The notes under the pieces are model-generated. The model saw nothing but the letters and a program-made list of their open reading frames with translations, made no database searches and had not been told where the DNA came from. A program made the translations under genes and the position numbers. Positions 50,801 through 63,351 of a stretch of 64,000 bases of DNA are shown one piece after another (the first letter of the stretch is position 1; every line of letters starts with the position of its first letter). The DNA comes from Leptasterias polaris (lineage: Eukaryota > Echinodermata > Asteroidea > Forcipulatida > Asteriidae): assembly GCA_037783415.1 (NCBI GenBank), contig JAZGTN010000016.1:6445001-6509000 (forward strand), in the 5' to 3' direction.

Positions 50801-51490
50801 CCATTAATGCCGGAGCTTTAACCTACTTTCATTTCTTTATTTCCAGTTAGAAAATTACCAAAATGTCACAAACGACTCTCCATATTTCTGCCCTAAATGA
50901 TATAAAATCAAATCACGTTTTTAACTGGAGGAAATGGACTGAAACTAGTCTTTTTCACAGCCCTTCCTAAGCATGGTACCCTCAGTTCGGTGTGTGCGCG
51001 ATACATACAAATAGCCCATTTTAATACCATTAATGCCGGAGCTTTAACCTACTTTCATTTCTTTATTTCCAGTTAGAAAATTACCAAAATGTCACAAACG
51101 ACTCTCCATATTTCTGCCCTAAATGATATAAAATCAAATCACGTTTTTAACTGGAGGAAATGGACTGAAACTAGTCTTTTTCACAGCCCTTCCTAAGCCT
51201 GGTACCATCAGTTCGGTGTGCGCGCGATACATACAAATAGCCCATTTTAATACCATTAATGCCGGAGCTTTAACCTACTTTCATTTCTTTATTTCCAGTT
51301 AGAAAATTACCAAAATGTCACAAACGACTCTCCATATTTCTGCCCTAAATGATATAAAATCAAATCACGTTTTTAACTGGAGGAAATGGACTGAAACTAG
51401 TCTTTTTCACAGCCCTTCCTAAGCCTGGTACCCTCAGTTCGGTGTGTGCGCGATACATACAAATAGCCCATTTTAATACCATTAATGCCG
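46955..51490. repeat. Subfamily A' satellite domain
   Basis: Almost uniform CAGTTAG monomers. Contains a 662-bp three-monomer repeat (CCCACAG at 47391 and about 48053), a 1,128-bp five-monomer HOR (about 48507-49634 and 49635-50762, each with two ACTGGTGGAGG monomers and one CAGTTTG monomer), and a 452-bp dimer (CCATCAG at 50753 and 51205 with GTGTGTGCGCG at about 50991 and 51443). Confidence 0.93.
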
Positions 51491-53067
51491 GAGCTTTAAC
51501 CTATTTTCATTTATTTTTCATTTATTTTTGTCCAGTCAGAAAATTACCAAAATGTCACAAACGACTCTCCATATTACTGCCCTAAATGATATAAAATAAT
51601 ATCAAGTTTTTAACGGGGGAATTTTTATAAAACTAGTCTTTTTCACAGCCCGTCTTAAGCCTGGTACCCTCAGTTCGGTCTTGTACCCTCAGTTCGGTGT
51701 GCGCGCGATACATACAAATAGCCCATTTTAATACAATTAATGCCGGAGCTTTAACCTATTTTCATTTATTTTTCATTTATTTTTGTCCAGTCAGAAAATT
51801 ACCAAAATGTCACAAACGACTCTCCATATTACTGCCCTAAATGATATAAAATAATATCAAGTTTTTAACGGGGGAATTTTTATAAAACTAGTCTTTTTCA
51901 CAGCCCGTCTTAAGCCTGGTACCCTCAGTTCGGTCTTGTACCCTCAGTTCGGTGTGCGCGCGATACATACAAATAGCCCATTTTAATACAATTAATGCCG
52001 GAGCTTTAACCTATTTTCATTTATTTTTCATTTATTTTTGTCCAGTCAGAAAATTACCAAAATGTCACAAACGACTCTCCATATTACTGCCCTAAATGAT
52101 ATAAAATAATATCAAGTTTTTAACGGGAATTTTTATAAAACTAGTCTTTTTCACAGCCCGTCTTAAGCCTGGTACCCTCAGTTCGGTGAGCGCGCGATAC
52201 ATACAAATAGCCCATTTTAATACAATTAATGCCGGAGCTTTAACCTATTTTCATTTATTTTTCATTTATTTTTGTCCAGTCAGAAAATTACCAAAATGTC
52301 ACAAACGACTCTCCATATTACTGCCCTAAATGATATAAAATAATATCAAGTTTTTAACGGGGGAATTTTTATAAAACTAGTCTTTTTCACAGCCCGTCTT
52401 AAGCCTGGTACCCTCAGTTCGGTCTTGTACCCTCAGTTCGGTGTGCGCGCGATACATACAAATAGCCCATTTTAATACAATTAATGCCGGAGCTTTAACC
52501 TATTTTCATTTATTTTTCATTTATTTTTGTCCAGTCAGAAAATTACCCAAATGTCACAAACGACTATCCATATTACTGCCCTAAATGATATAAAATAATA
52601 TCAAGTTTTTAACGGGGGAATTTTTATAAAACTAGTCTTTTTCACAGCCCGTCTTAAGCCTGGTACCCTCAGTTCGGTGTGCGCGCGATACATACAAATA
52701 GCCCATTTTAATACAATTAATGCCGGAGCTTTAACCTATTTTCATTTATTTTTCATTTATTTTTGTCCAGTCAGAAAATTACCAAAATGTCACAAACGAC
52801 TCTCCATATTACTGCCCTAAATGATATAAAATAATATCAAGTTTTTAACGGGGGAATTTTTATAAAACTAGTCTTTTTCACAGCCCGTCTTAAGCCTGGT
52901 ACCCTCAGTTCGGTCTTGTACCCTCAGTTCGGTGTGCGCGCGATACATACAAATAGCCCATTTTAATACAATTAATGCCGGAGCTTTAACCTATTTTCAT
53001 TTATTTTTCATTTATTTTTGTCCAGTCAGAAAATTACCAAAATGTCACAAACGACTCTCCATATTTC
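49274..53067. repeat. 3,759-bp tandem duplication, copy 1
   Basis: Covers the end of the A' domain and the first family B block. Markers at offset 3,759: CAGTTTGAAAATT (49494 to 53253), GCATGGTACC (about 50971 to 54730), GGTGAGCGCGCG (52185 to 55944), ATTACCCAAATG with ACTATCC (about 52544 to 56303). Confidence 0.94.
51491..53040. repeat. Satellite family B, first block
   Basis: Six-plus monomers. Diagnostic differences from A: ATACAATTAATG, an expanded T-rich block with two CATTTATTTTT units before GTCCAG, TATTACTGCC, ATAATATCAAG, AACGGGGGAATTTTTATAAAAC and CCCGTCTTAAG. Lengths are 255 bp when TACCCTCAGTTCGGT is duplicated with a CTTG linker (+19), 236 bp without it, and 234 bp with GGGAATTT. 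The first monomer is a hybrid, A up to ATACCATTAATG and B after. Confidence 0.95.
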
Positions 53068-55260
53068 TGCCCTAAATGATATAAAATCAAATCACGTTTT
53101 TAACTGGAGGAAATGGACTGAAACTAGTCTTTTTCACAGCCCTTCCTAAGCCTGGTACCCTCAGTTCGGTGTGCGCGCGATACATACAAATAGCCCATTT
53201 TAATACCATTAATGCCGGAGCTTTAACCTACTTTCATTTCTTTATTTCCAGTTTGAAAATTACCAAAATGTCACAAACGACTCTCCATATTTCTGCCCTA
53301 AATGATATAAAATCAAATCACGTTTTTAACTGGAGGAAATGGACTGAAACTAGTCTTTTTCACAGCCCTTCCTAAGCCTGGTACCCTCAGTTCGGTGTGC
53401 GCGCGATACATACAAATAGCCCATTTTAATACCATTAATGCCGGAGCTTTAACCTACTTTCATTTCTTTATTTCCAGTTAGAAAATTACCAAAATGTCAC
53501 AAACGACTCTCCATATTTCTGCCCTAAATGATATAAAATCAAATCACGTTTTTAACTGGTGGAGGAAATGGACTGAAACTAGTCTTTTTCACAGCCCTTT
53601 CTAAGCCTTAATTCGGTGTGCGCGCGATACATACAAATAGCCCATTTTAATACCATTAATGCCGGAGCTTTAACCTACTTTCATTTCTTTATTTCCAGTT
53701 AGAAAATTACCAAAATGTCACAAACGACTCTCCATATTTCTGCCCTAAATGATATAAAATCAAATCACGTTTTTAACTGGTGGAGGAAATGGACTGAAAC
53801 TAGTCTTTTTCACAGCCCTTCCTAAGCCTGGTACCCACAGTTCGGTGTGCGCGCGATACATACAAATAGCCCATTTTAATACCATTAATGCCGGAGCTTT
53901 AACCTACTTTCATTTCTTTATTTCCAGTTAGAAAATTACCAAAATGTCACAAACGACTCTCCATATTTCTGCCCTAAATGATATAAAATCAAATCACGTT
54001 TTTAACTGGAGGAAATGGACTGAAACTAGTCTTTTTCACAGCCCTTCCTAAGCCTGGTACCCTCAGTTCGGTGTGCGCGCGATACATACAAATAGCCCAT
54101 TTTAATACCATTAATGCCGGAGCTTTAACCTACTTTCATTTCTTTATTTCCAGTTAGAAAATTACCAAAATGTCACAAACGACTCTCCATATTTCTGCCC
54201 TAAATGATATAAAATCAAATCACGTTTTTAACTGGAGGAAATGGACTGAAACTAGTCTTTTTCACAGCCCTTCCTAAGCCTGGTACCCTCAGTTCGGTGT
54301 GCGCGCGATACATACAAATAGCCCATTTTAATACCATTAATGCCGGAGCTTTAACCTACTTTCATTTCTTTATTTCCAGTTTGAAAATTACCAAAATGTC
54401 ACAAACGACTCTCCATATTTCTGCCCTAAATGATATAAAATCAAATCACGTTTTTAACTGGAGGAAATGGACTGAAACTAGTCTTTTTCACAGCCCTTCC
54501 TAAGCCTGGTACCATCAGTTCGGTGTGCGCGCGATACATACAAATAGCCCATTTTAATACCATTAATGCCGGAGCTTTAACCTACTTTCATTTCTTTATT
54601 TCCAGTTAGAAAATTACCAAAATGTCACAAACGACTCTCCATATTTCTGCCCTAAATGATATAAAATCAAATCACGTTTTTAACTGGAGGAAATGGACTG
54701 AAACTAGTCTTTTTCACAGCCCTTCCTAAGCATGGTACCCTCAGTTCGGTGTGTGCGCGATACATACAAATAGCCCATTTTAATACCATTAATGCCGGAG
54801 CTTTAACCTACTTTCATTTCTTTATTTCCAGTTAGAAAATTACCAAAATGTCACAAACGACTCTCCATATTTCTGCCCTAAATGATATAAAATCAAATCA
54901 CGTTTTTAACTGGAGGAAATGGACTGAAACTAGTCTTTTTCACAGCCCTTCCTAAGCCTGGTACCATCAGTTCGGTGTGCGCGCGATACATACAAATAGC
55001 CCATTTTAATACCATTAATGCCGGAGCTTTAACCTACTTTCATTTCTTTATTTCCAGTTAGAAAATTACCAAAATGTCACAAACGACTCTCCATATTTCT
55101 GCCCTAAATGATATAAAATCAAATCACGTTTTTAACTGGAGGAAATGGACTGAAACTAGTCTTTTTCACAGCCCTTCCTAAGCCTGGTACCCTCAGTTCG
55201 GTGTGTGCGCGATACATACAAATAGCCCATTTTAATACCATTAATGCCGGAGCTTTAACC
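53041..55260. repeat. A' block inside family B, copy 2 of the 3,759-bp duplication begins
   Basis: Begins inside a monomer that is B up to GTCCAGTCAG and A from TATTTCTGCC onward, then repeats 49.3-51.5 kb including the ACTGGTGGAGG pair, CAGTTTG monomers (53169, 54297), GCATGGTACC and GTGTGTGCGCG. Ends in the same A-to-B hybrid monomer seen at about 51490. Copy 2 as a whole runs to about 56815. Confidence 0.94.
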
Positions 55261-58186
55261 TATTTTCATTTATTTTTCATTTATTTTTGTCCAGTCAGAA
55301 AATTACCAAAATGTCACAAACGACTCTCCATATTACTGCCCTAAATGATATAAAATAATATCAAGTTTTTAACGGGGGAATTTTTATAAAACTAGTCTTT
55401 TTCACAGCCCGTCTTAAGCCTGGTACCCTCAGTTCGGTCTTGTACCCTCAGTTCGGTGTGCGCGCGATACATACAAATAGCCCATTTTAATACAATTAAT
55501 GCCGGAGCTTTAACCTATTTTCATTTATTTTTCATTTATTTTTGTCCAGTCAGAAAATTACCAAAATGTCACAAACGACTCTCCATATTACTGCCCTAAA
55601 TGATATAAAATAATATCAAGTTTTTAACGGGGGAATTTTTATAAAACTAGTCTTTTTCACAGCCCGTCTTAAGCCTGGTACCCTCAGTTCGGTCTTGTAC
55701 CCTCAGTTCGGTGTGCGCGCGATACATACAAATAGCCCATTTTAATACAATTAATGCCGGAGCTTTAACCTATTTTCATTTATTTTTCATTTATTTTTGT
55801 CCAGTCAGAAAATTACCAAAATGTCACAAACGACTCTCCATATTACTGCCCTAAATGATATAAAATAATATCAAGTTTTTAACGGGAATTTTTATAAAAC
55901 TAGTCTTTTTCACAGCCCGTCTTAAGCCTGGTACCCTCAGTTCGGTGAGCGCGCGATACATACAAATAGCCCATTTTAATACAATTAATGCCGGAGCTTT
56001 AACCTATTTTCATTTATTTTTCATTTATTTTTGTCCAGTCAGAAAATTACCAAAATGTCACAAACGACTCTCCATATTACTGCCCTAAATGATATAAAAT
56101 AATATCAAGTTTTTAACGGGGGAATTTTTATAAAACTAGTCTTTTTCACAGCCCGTCTTAAGCCTGGTACCCTCAGTTCGGTCTTGTACCCTCAGTTCGG
56201 TGTGCGCGCGATACATACAAATAGCCCATTTTAATACAATTAATGCCGGAGCTTTAACCTATTTTCATTTATTTTTCATTTATTTTTGTCCAGTCAGAAA
56301 ATTACCCAAATGTCACAAACGACTATCCATATTACTGCCCTAAATGATATAAAATAATATCAAGTTTTTAACGGGGGAATTTTTATAAAACTAGTCTTTT
56401 TCACAGCCCGTCTTAAGCCTGGTACCCTCAGTTCGGTGTGCGCGCGATACATACAAATAGCCCATTTTAATACAATTAATGCCGGAGCTTTAACCTATTT
56501 TCATTTATTTTTCATTTATTTTTGTCCAGTCAGAAAATTACCAAAATGTCACAAACGACTCTCCATATTACTGCCCTAAATGATATAAAATAATATCAAG
56601 TTTTTAACGGGGGAATTTTTATAAAACTAGTCTTTTTCACAGCCCGTCTTAAGCCTGGTACCCTCAGTTCGGTCTTGTACCCTCAGTTCGGTGTGCGCGC
56701 GATACATACAAATAGCCCATTTTAATACAATTAATGCCGGAGCTTTAACCTATTTTCATTTATTTTTCATTTATTTTTGTCCAGTCAGAAAATTACCAAA
56801 ATGTCACAAACGACTCTCCATATTACTGCCCTAAATGATATAAAATAATATCAAGTTTTTAACGGGGGAATTTTTATAAAACTAGTCTTTTTCACAGCCC
56901 GTCTTAAGCCTGGTACCCTCAGTTCGGTGTGCGCGCGATACATACAAATAGCCCATTTTAATACAATTAATGCCGGAGCTTTAACCTATTTTCATTTATT
57001 TTTCATTTATTTTTGTCCAGTCAGAAAATTACCAAAATGTCACAAACGACTCTCCATATTACTGCCCTAAATGATATAAAATAATATCAAGTTTTTAACG
57101 GGGGAATTTTTATAAAACTAGTCTTTTTCACAGCCCGTCTTAAGCCTGGTACCCTCAGTTCGGTGTGCGCGCGATACATACAAATAGCCCATTTTAATAC
57201 AATTAATGCCGGAGCTTTAACCTATTTTCATTTATTTTTCATTTATTTTTGTCCAGTCAGAAAATTACCAAAATGTCACAAACGACTCTCCATATTACTG
57301 CCCTAAATGATATAAAATAATATCAAGTTTTTAACGGGGGAATTTTTATAAAACTAGTCTTTTTCACAGCCCGTCTTAAGCCTGGTACCCTCAGTTCGGT
57401 CTTGTACCCTCAGTTCGGTGTGCGCGCGATACATACAAATAGCCCATTTTAATACAATTAATGCCGGAGCTTTAACCTATTTTCATTTATTTTTCATTTA
57501 TTTTTGTCCAGTCAGAAAATTACCAAAATGTCACAAACGACTCTCCATATTACTGCCCTAAATGATATAAAATAATATCAAGTTTTTAACGGGGGAATTT
57601 TTATAAAACTAGTCTTTTTCACAGCCCGTCTTAAGCCTGGTACCCTCAGTTCGGTCCTGTACCCTCAGTTCGGTGTGCGCGCGATACATACAAAAAGCCC
57701 ATTTTAATACAATTAATGCCGGAGCTTTAACCTATTTTCATTTATTTTTCATTTATTTTTGTCCAGTCAGAAAATTACCAAAATGTCACAAACGACTCTC
57801 CATATTACTGCCCTAAATGATATAAAATAATATCAAGTTTTTAACGGGGGAATTTTTATAAAACTAGTCTTTTTCACAGCCCGTCATAAGCCTGGTACCC
57901 TCAGTTCGGTCTTGTACCCTCAGTTCGGTGTGCGCGCGATACATACAAATAGCCCATTTTAATACAATTAATGCCGGAGCTTTAACCTATTTTCATTTAT
58001 TTTTCATTTATTTTTGTCCAGTCAGAAAATTACCAAAATGTCACAAACGACTCTCCATATTACTGCCCTAAATGATATAAAATAATATCAAGTTTTTAAC
58101 GGGGGAATTTTTATAAAACTAGTCTTTTTCACAGCCCGTCTTAAGCCTGGTACCCTCAGTTCGGTCTTGTACCCTCAGTTCGGTGT

Positions 58187-59674
58187 GCGCACGATACATA
58201 CAAATAGCCCATTTTAATACAATTAATGCCGGAGCTTTAACCTATTTTCATTTATTTTTCATTTATTTTTGTCCAGTCAGAAAATTACCAAAATGTCACA
58301 AACGACTCTCCATATTACTGCCCTAAATGATATAAAATAATATCAAGTTTTTAACGGGGGAATTTTTATAAAACTAGTCTTTTTCACAGCCCGTCTTAAG
58401 CCTGGTACCCTCAGTTCGGTCTTGTACCCTCAGTTCGGTGTGCGCGCGATACATACAAATAGCCCATTTTAATACAATTAATGCCGGAGCTTTAACCTAT
58501 TTTCATTTATTTTTCATTTATTTTTGTCCAGTCAGAAAATTACCAAAATGTCACAAACGACTCTCCATATTACTGCCCTAAATGATATAAAATAATATCA
58601 AGTTTTTAACGGGAATTTTTATAAAACTAGTCTTTTTCACAGCCCGTCTTAAGCCTGGTACCCTCAGTTCGGTGTGCGCGCGATACATACAAATAGCCCA
58701 TTTTAATACAATTAATGCCGGAGCTTTAACCTATTTTTATTTATTTTTCATTTATTTTTGTCCAGTCAGAAAATTACCAAAATGTCACAAACGACTCTCC
58801 ATATTACTGCCCTAAATGATATAAAATAATATCAAGTTTTTAACGGGGGAATTTTTATAAAACTAGTCTTTTTCACAGCCCGTCTTAAGCCTGGTACCCT
58901 CAGTTCGGTCTTGTACCCTCAGTTCGGTGTGCGCACGATACATACAAATAGCCCATTTTAATACAATTAATGCCGGAGCTTTAACCTATTTTCATTTATT
59001 TTTCATTTATTTTTGTCCAGTCAGAAAATTACCAAAATGTCACAAACGACTCTCCATATTACTGCCCTAAATGATATAAAATAATATCAAGTTTTTAACG
59101 GGGGAATTTTTATAAAACTAGTCTTTTTCACAGCCCGTCTTAAGCCTGGTACCCTCAGTTCGGTCTTGTACCCTCAGTTCGGTGTGCGCGCGATACATAC
59201 AAATAGCCCATTTTAATACAATTAATGCCGGAGCTTTAACCTATTTTCATTTATTTTTCATTTATTTTTGTCCAGTCAGAAAATTACCAAAATGTCACAA
59301 ACGACTCTCCATATTACTGCCCTAAATGATATAAAATAATATCAAGTTTTTAACGGGAATTTTTATAAAACTAGTCTTTTTCACAGCCCGTCTTAAGCCT
59401 GGTACCCTCAGTTCGGTGTGCGCGCGATACATACAAATAGCCCATTTTAATACAATTAATGCCGGAGCTTTAACCTATTTTTATTTATTTTTCATTTATT
59501 TTTGTCCAGTCAGAAAATTACCAAAATGTCACAAACGACTCTCCATATTACTGCCCTAAATGATATAAAATAATATCAAGTTTTTAACGGGGGAATTTTT
59601 ATAAAACTAGTCTTTTTCACAGCCCGTCTTAAGCCTGGTACCCTCAGTTCGGTCTTGTACCCTCAGTTCGGTGT
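58187..59674. repeat. 744-bp three-monomer duplication in family B
   Basis: GCGCACGATA (58187, 58931), a GGGAATTT short monomer and TATTTTTATTTA (58731, 59475) all repeat at +744, giving two adjacent copies (about 58187-58930 and 58931-59674). Confidence 0.88.
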
Positions 59675-59905
59675 GCGCGCGATACATACAAATAGCCCAT
59701 TTTAATACAATTAATGCCGGAGCTTTAACCTATTTTCATTTATTTTTCATTAATTTTTGTCCAGTCAGAAAATTACCAAAATGTCACAAACGACTCTCCA
59801 TATTACTGCCCTAAATGATATAAAATAATATCAAGTTTTTAACGGGGGAATTTTTATAAAACTAGTCTTTTTCACAGCCCGTCTTAAGCCTGGTACCCTC
59901 AGTTC

Positions 59906-62900
59906 GGTGTGCGCGCGATACATACAAATAGCCCATTTTAATACAATTAATGCCGGAGCTTTAACCTATTTTCATTTATTTTTCATTTATTTTCCAGTCA
60001 GAAAATTACCAAAATGTCACAAACGACTCTCCATATTACTGCCCTAAATGATATAAAATAATATCAAGTTTTTAACGGGGGAATTTTTATAAAACTAGTC
60101 TTTTTCACAGCCCGTCTTAAGCCTGGTACCCTCAGTTCGGTCTTGTACCCTCAGTTCGGTGTGCGCGCGATACATACAAATAGCCCATTTTAATACAATT
60201 AATGCCGGAGCTTTAACCTATTTTCATTTATTTTTCATTTATTTTTGTCCAGTCAGAAAATTACCAAAATGTCACAAACGACTCTCCATATTACTGCCCT
60301 AAATGATATAAAATAATATCAAGTTTTTAACTGGGGAATTTTTATAAAACTAGTCTTTTTCACAGCCCGTCTTAAGCCTGGTACCCTCAGTTCGGTCTTG
60401 TACCCTCAGTTCGGTGTGCGCGCGATACATACAAATAGCCCATTTTAATACAATTAATGCCGGAGCTTTAACCTATTTTCATTTATTTTTCATTTATTTT
60501 TGTCCAGTCAGAAAATTACCAAAATGTCACAAACGACTCTCCATATTACTGCCCTAAATGATATAAAATAATATCAAGTTTTTAACGGGAATTTTTATAA
60601 AACTAGTCTTTTTCACAGCCCGTCTTAAGCCTGGTACCCTCAGTTCGGTGTGCGCGCGATACATACAAATAGCCCATTTTAATACAATTAATGCCGGAGC
60701 TTTAACCTATTTTCATTTATTTTTCATTTATTTTTGTCCAGTCAGAAAATTACCAAAATGTCACAAACGACTCTCCATATTACTGCCCTAAATGATATAA
60801 AATAATATCAAGTTTTTAACGGGGGAATTTTTATAAAACTAGTCTTTTTCACAGCCCGTCTTAAGCCTGGTACCCTCAGTTCGGTGTGCGCGCGATACAT
60901 ACAAATAGCCCATTTTAATACAATTAATGCCGGAGCTTTAACCTATTTTCATTTATTTTTCATTTATTTTTGTCCAGTCAGAAAATTACCAAAATGTCAC
61001 AAACGACTCTCCATATTACTGCCCTAAATGATATAAAATAATATCAAGTTTTTAACGGGGGAATTTTTATAAAACTAGTCTTTTTCACAGCCCGTCTTAA
61101 GCCTGGTACCCTCAGTTCGGTCTTGTACCCTCAGTTCGGTGTGCGCGCGATACATACAAATAGCCCATTTTAATACAATTAATGCCGGAGCTTTAACCTA
61201 TTTTCATTTATTTTTCATTTATTTTTGTCCAGTCAGAAAATTACCAAAATGTCACAAACGACTCTCCATATTACTGCCCTAAATGATATAAAATAATATC
61301 AAGTTTTTAACGGGGGAATTTTTATAAAACTAGTCTTTTTCACAGCCCGTCTTAAGCCTGGTACCCTCAGTTCGGTCTTGTACCCTCAGTTCGGTGTGCG
61401 CGCGATACATACAAATAGCCCATTTTAATACAATTAATGCCGGAGCTTTAACCTATTTTCATTTATTTTTCATTTATTTTTGTCCAGTCAGAAAATTACC
61501 AAAATGTCACAAACGACTCTCCATATTACTGCCCTAAATGATATAAAATAATATCAAGTTTTTAACGGGGGAATTTTTATAAAACTAGTCTTTTTCACAG
61601 CCCGTCTTAAGCCTGGTACCCTCAGTTCGGGGTGCGCGCGATACATACAAATAGCCCATTTTAATACAATTAATGCCGGAGCTTTAACCTATTTTCATTT
61701 ATTTTTCATTTATTTTCCAGTCAGAAAATTACCAAAATGTCACAAACGACTCTCCATATTACTGCCCTAAATGATATAAAATAATATCAAGTTTTTAACG
61801 GGGGAATTTTTATAAAACTAGTCTTTTTCACAGCCCGTCTTAAGCCTGGTACCCTCAGTTCGGTCTTGTACCCTCAGTTCGGTGTGCGCGCGATACATAC
61901 AAATAGCCCATTTTAATACAATTAATGCCGGAGCTTTAACCTATTTTCATTTATTTTTCATTTATTTTTGTCCAGTCAGAAAATTACCAAAATGTCACAA
62001 ACGACTCTCCATATTACTGCCCTAAATGATATAAAATAATATCAAGTTTTTAACTGGGGAATTTTTATAAAACTAGTCTTTTTCACAGCCCGTCTTAAGC
62101 CTGGTACCCTCAGTTCGGTCTTGTACCCTCAGTTCGGTGTGCGCGCGATACATACAAATAGCCCATTTTAATACAATTAATGCCGGAGCTTTAACCTATT
62201 TTCATTTATTTTTCATTTATTTTTGTCCAGTCAGAAAATTACCAAAATGTCACAAACGACTCTCCATATTACTGCCCTAAATGATATAAAATAATATCAA
62301 GTTTTTAACGGGAATTTTTATAAAACTAGTCTTTTTCACAGCCCGTCTTAAGCCTGGTACCCTCAGTTCGGTGTGCGCGCGATACATACAAATAGCCCAT
62401 TTTAATACAATTAATGCCGGAGCTTTAACCTATTTTCATTTATTTTTCATTTATTTTTGTCCAGTCAGAAAATTACCAAAATGTCACAAACGACTCTCCA
62501 TATTACTGCCCTAAATGATATAAAATAATATCAAGTTTTTAACGGGGGAATTTTTATAAAACTAGTCTTTTTCACAGCCCGTCTTAAGCCTGGTACCCTC
62601 AGTTCGGTGTGCGCGCGATACATACAAATAGCCCATTTTAATACAATTAATGCCGGAGCTTTAACCTATTTTCATTTATTTTTCATTTATTTTTGTCCAG
62701 TCAGAAAATTACCAAAATGTCACAAACGACTCTCCATATTACTGCCCTAAATGATATAAAATAATATCAAGTTTTTAACGGGGGAATTTTTATAAAACTA
62801 GTCTTTTTCACAGCCCGTCTTAAGCCTGGTACCCTCAGTTCGGTCTTGTACCCTCAGTTCGGTGTGCGCGCGATACATACAAATAGCCCATTTTAATACA

Positions 62901-63351
62901 ATTAATGCCGGAGCTTTAACCTATTTTCATTTATTTTTCATTTATTTTTGTCCAGTCAGAAAATTACCAAAATGTCACAAACGACTCTCCATATTACTGC
63001 CCTAAATGATATAAAATAATATCAAGTTTTTAACGGGGGAATTTTTATAAAACTAGTCTTTTTCACAGCCCGTCTTAAGCCTGGTACCCTCAGTTCGGTG
63101 TGCGCGCGATACATACAAATAGCCCATTTTAATACAATTAATGCCGGAGCTTTAACCTATTTTCATTTATTTTTCATTTATTTTTGTCCAGTCTGAAAAT
63201 TACCAAAATGTCACAAACGACTCTCCATATTACTGCCCTAAATGATATAAAATAATATCAAGTTTTTAACGGGGGAATTTTTATAAAACTAGTCTTTTTC
63301 ACAGCCCGTCTTAAGCCTGGTACCCTCAGTTCGGTGTGCGCGCGATACATA
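59906..63351. repeat. 1,723-bp seven-monomer HOR in family B, two copies
   Basis: TTTTCCAG (59990, 61713), AACTGGGG (60331, 62054) and the order of 255/236/234-bp monomers repeat at +1,723. Copy 1 is about 59906-61628 and copy 2 about 61629-63351. GTCTGAAAA near 63191 lies at the end of copy 2 and is not in copy 1. Confidence 0.85.

Noticed and set aside
461..51490. CENP-B box within the monomer
   Set aside because: No segment matches the TTCG....A..CGGG pattern; the CpG core GTGTGCGCGCGATAC is different.
752..54503. Recurrent 68-codon frames, one per satellite monomer, resembling a multigene family of small proteins
   Set aside because: They start at GTG (not a normal eukaryotic start) in the CpG core, have no splice or promoter context, are closed by TAG throughout subfamily A', partly reopened as TTG at 49410 and 50538 by a different change, and are absent in family B. 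Frame preservation only reflects copy homogeneity.
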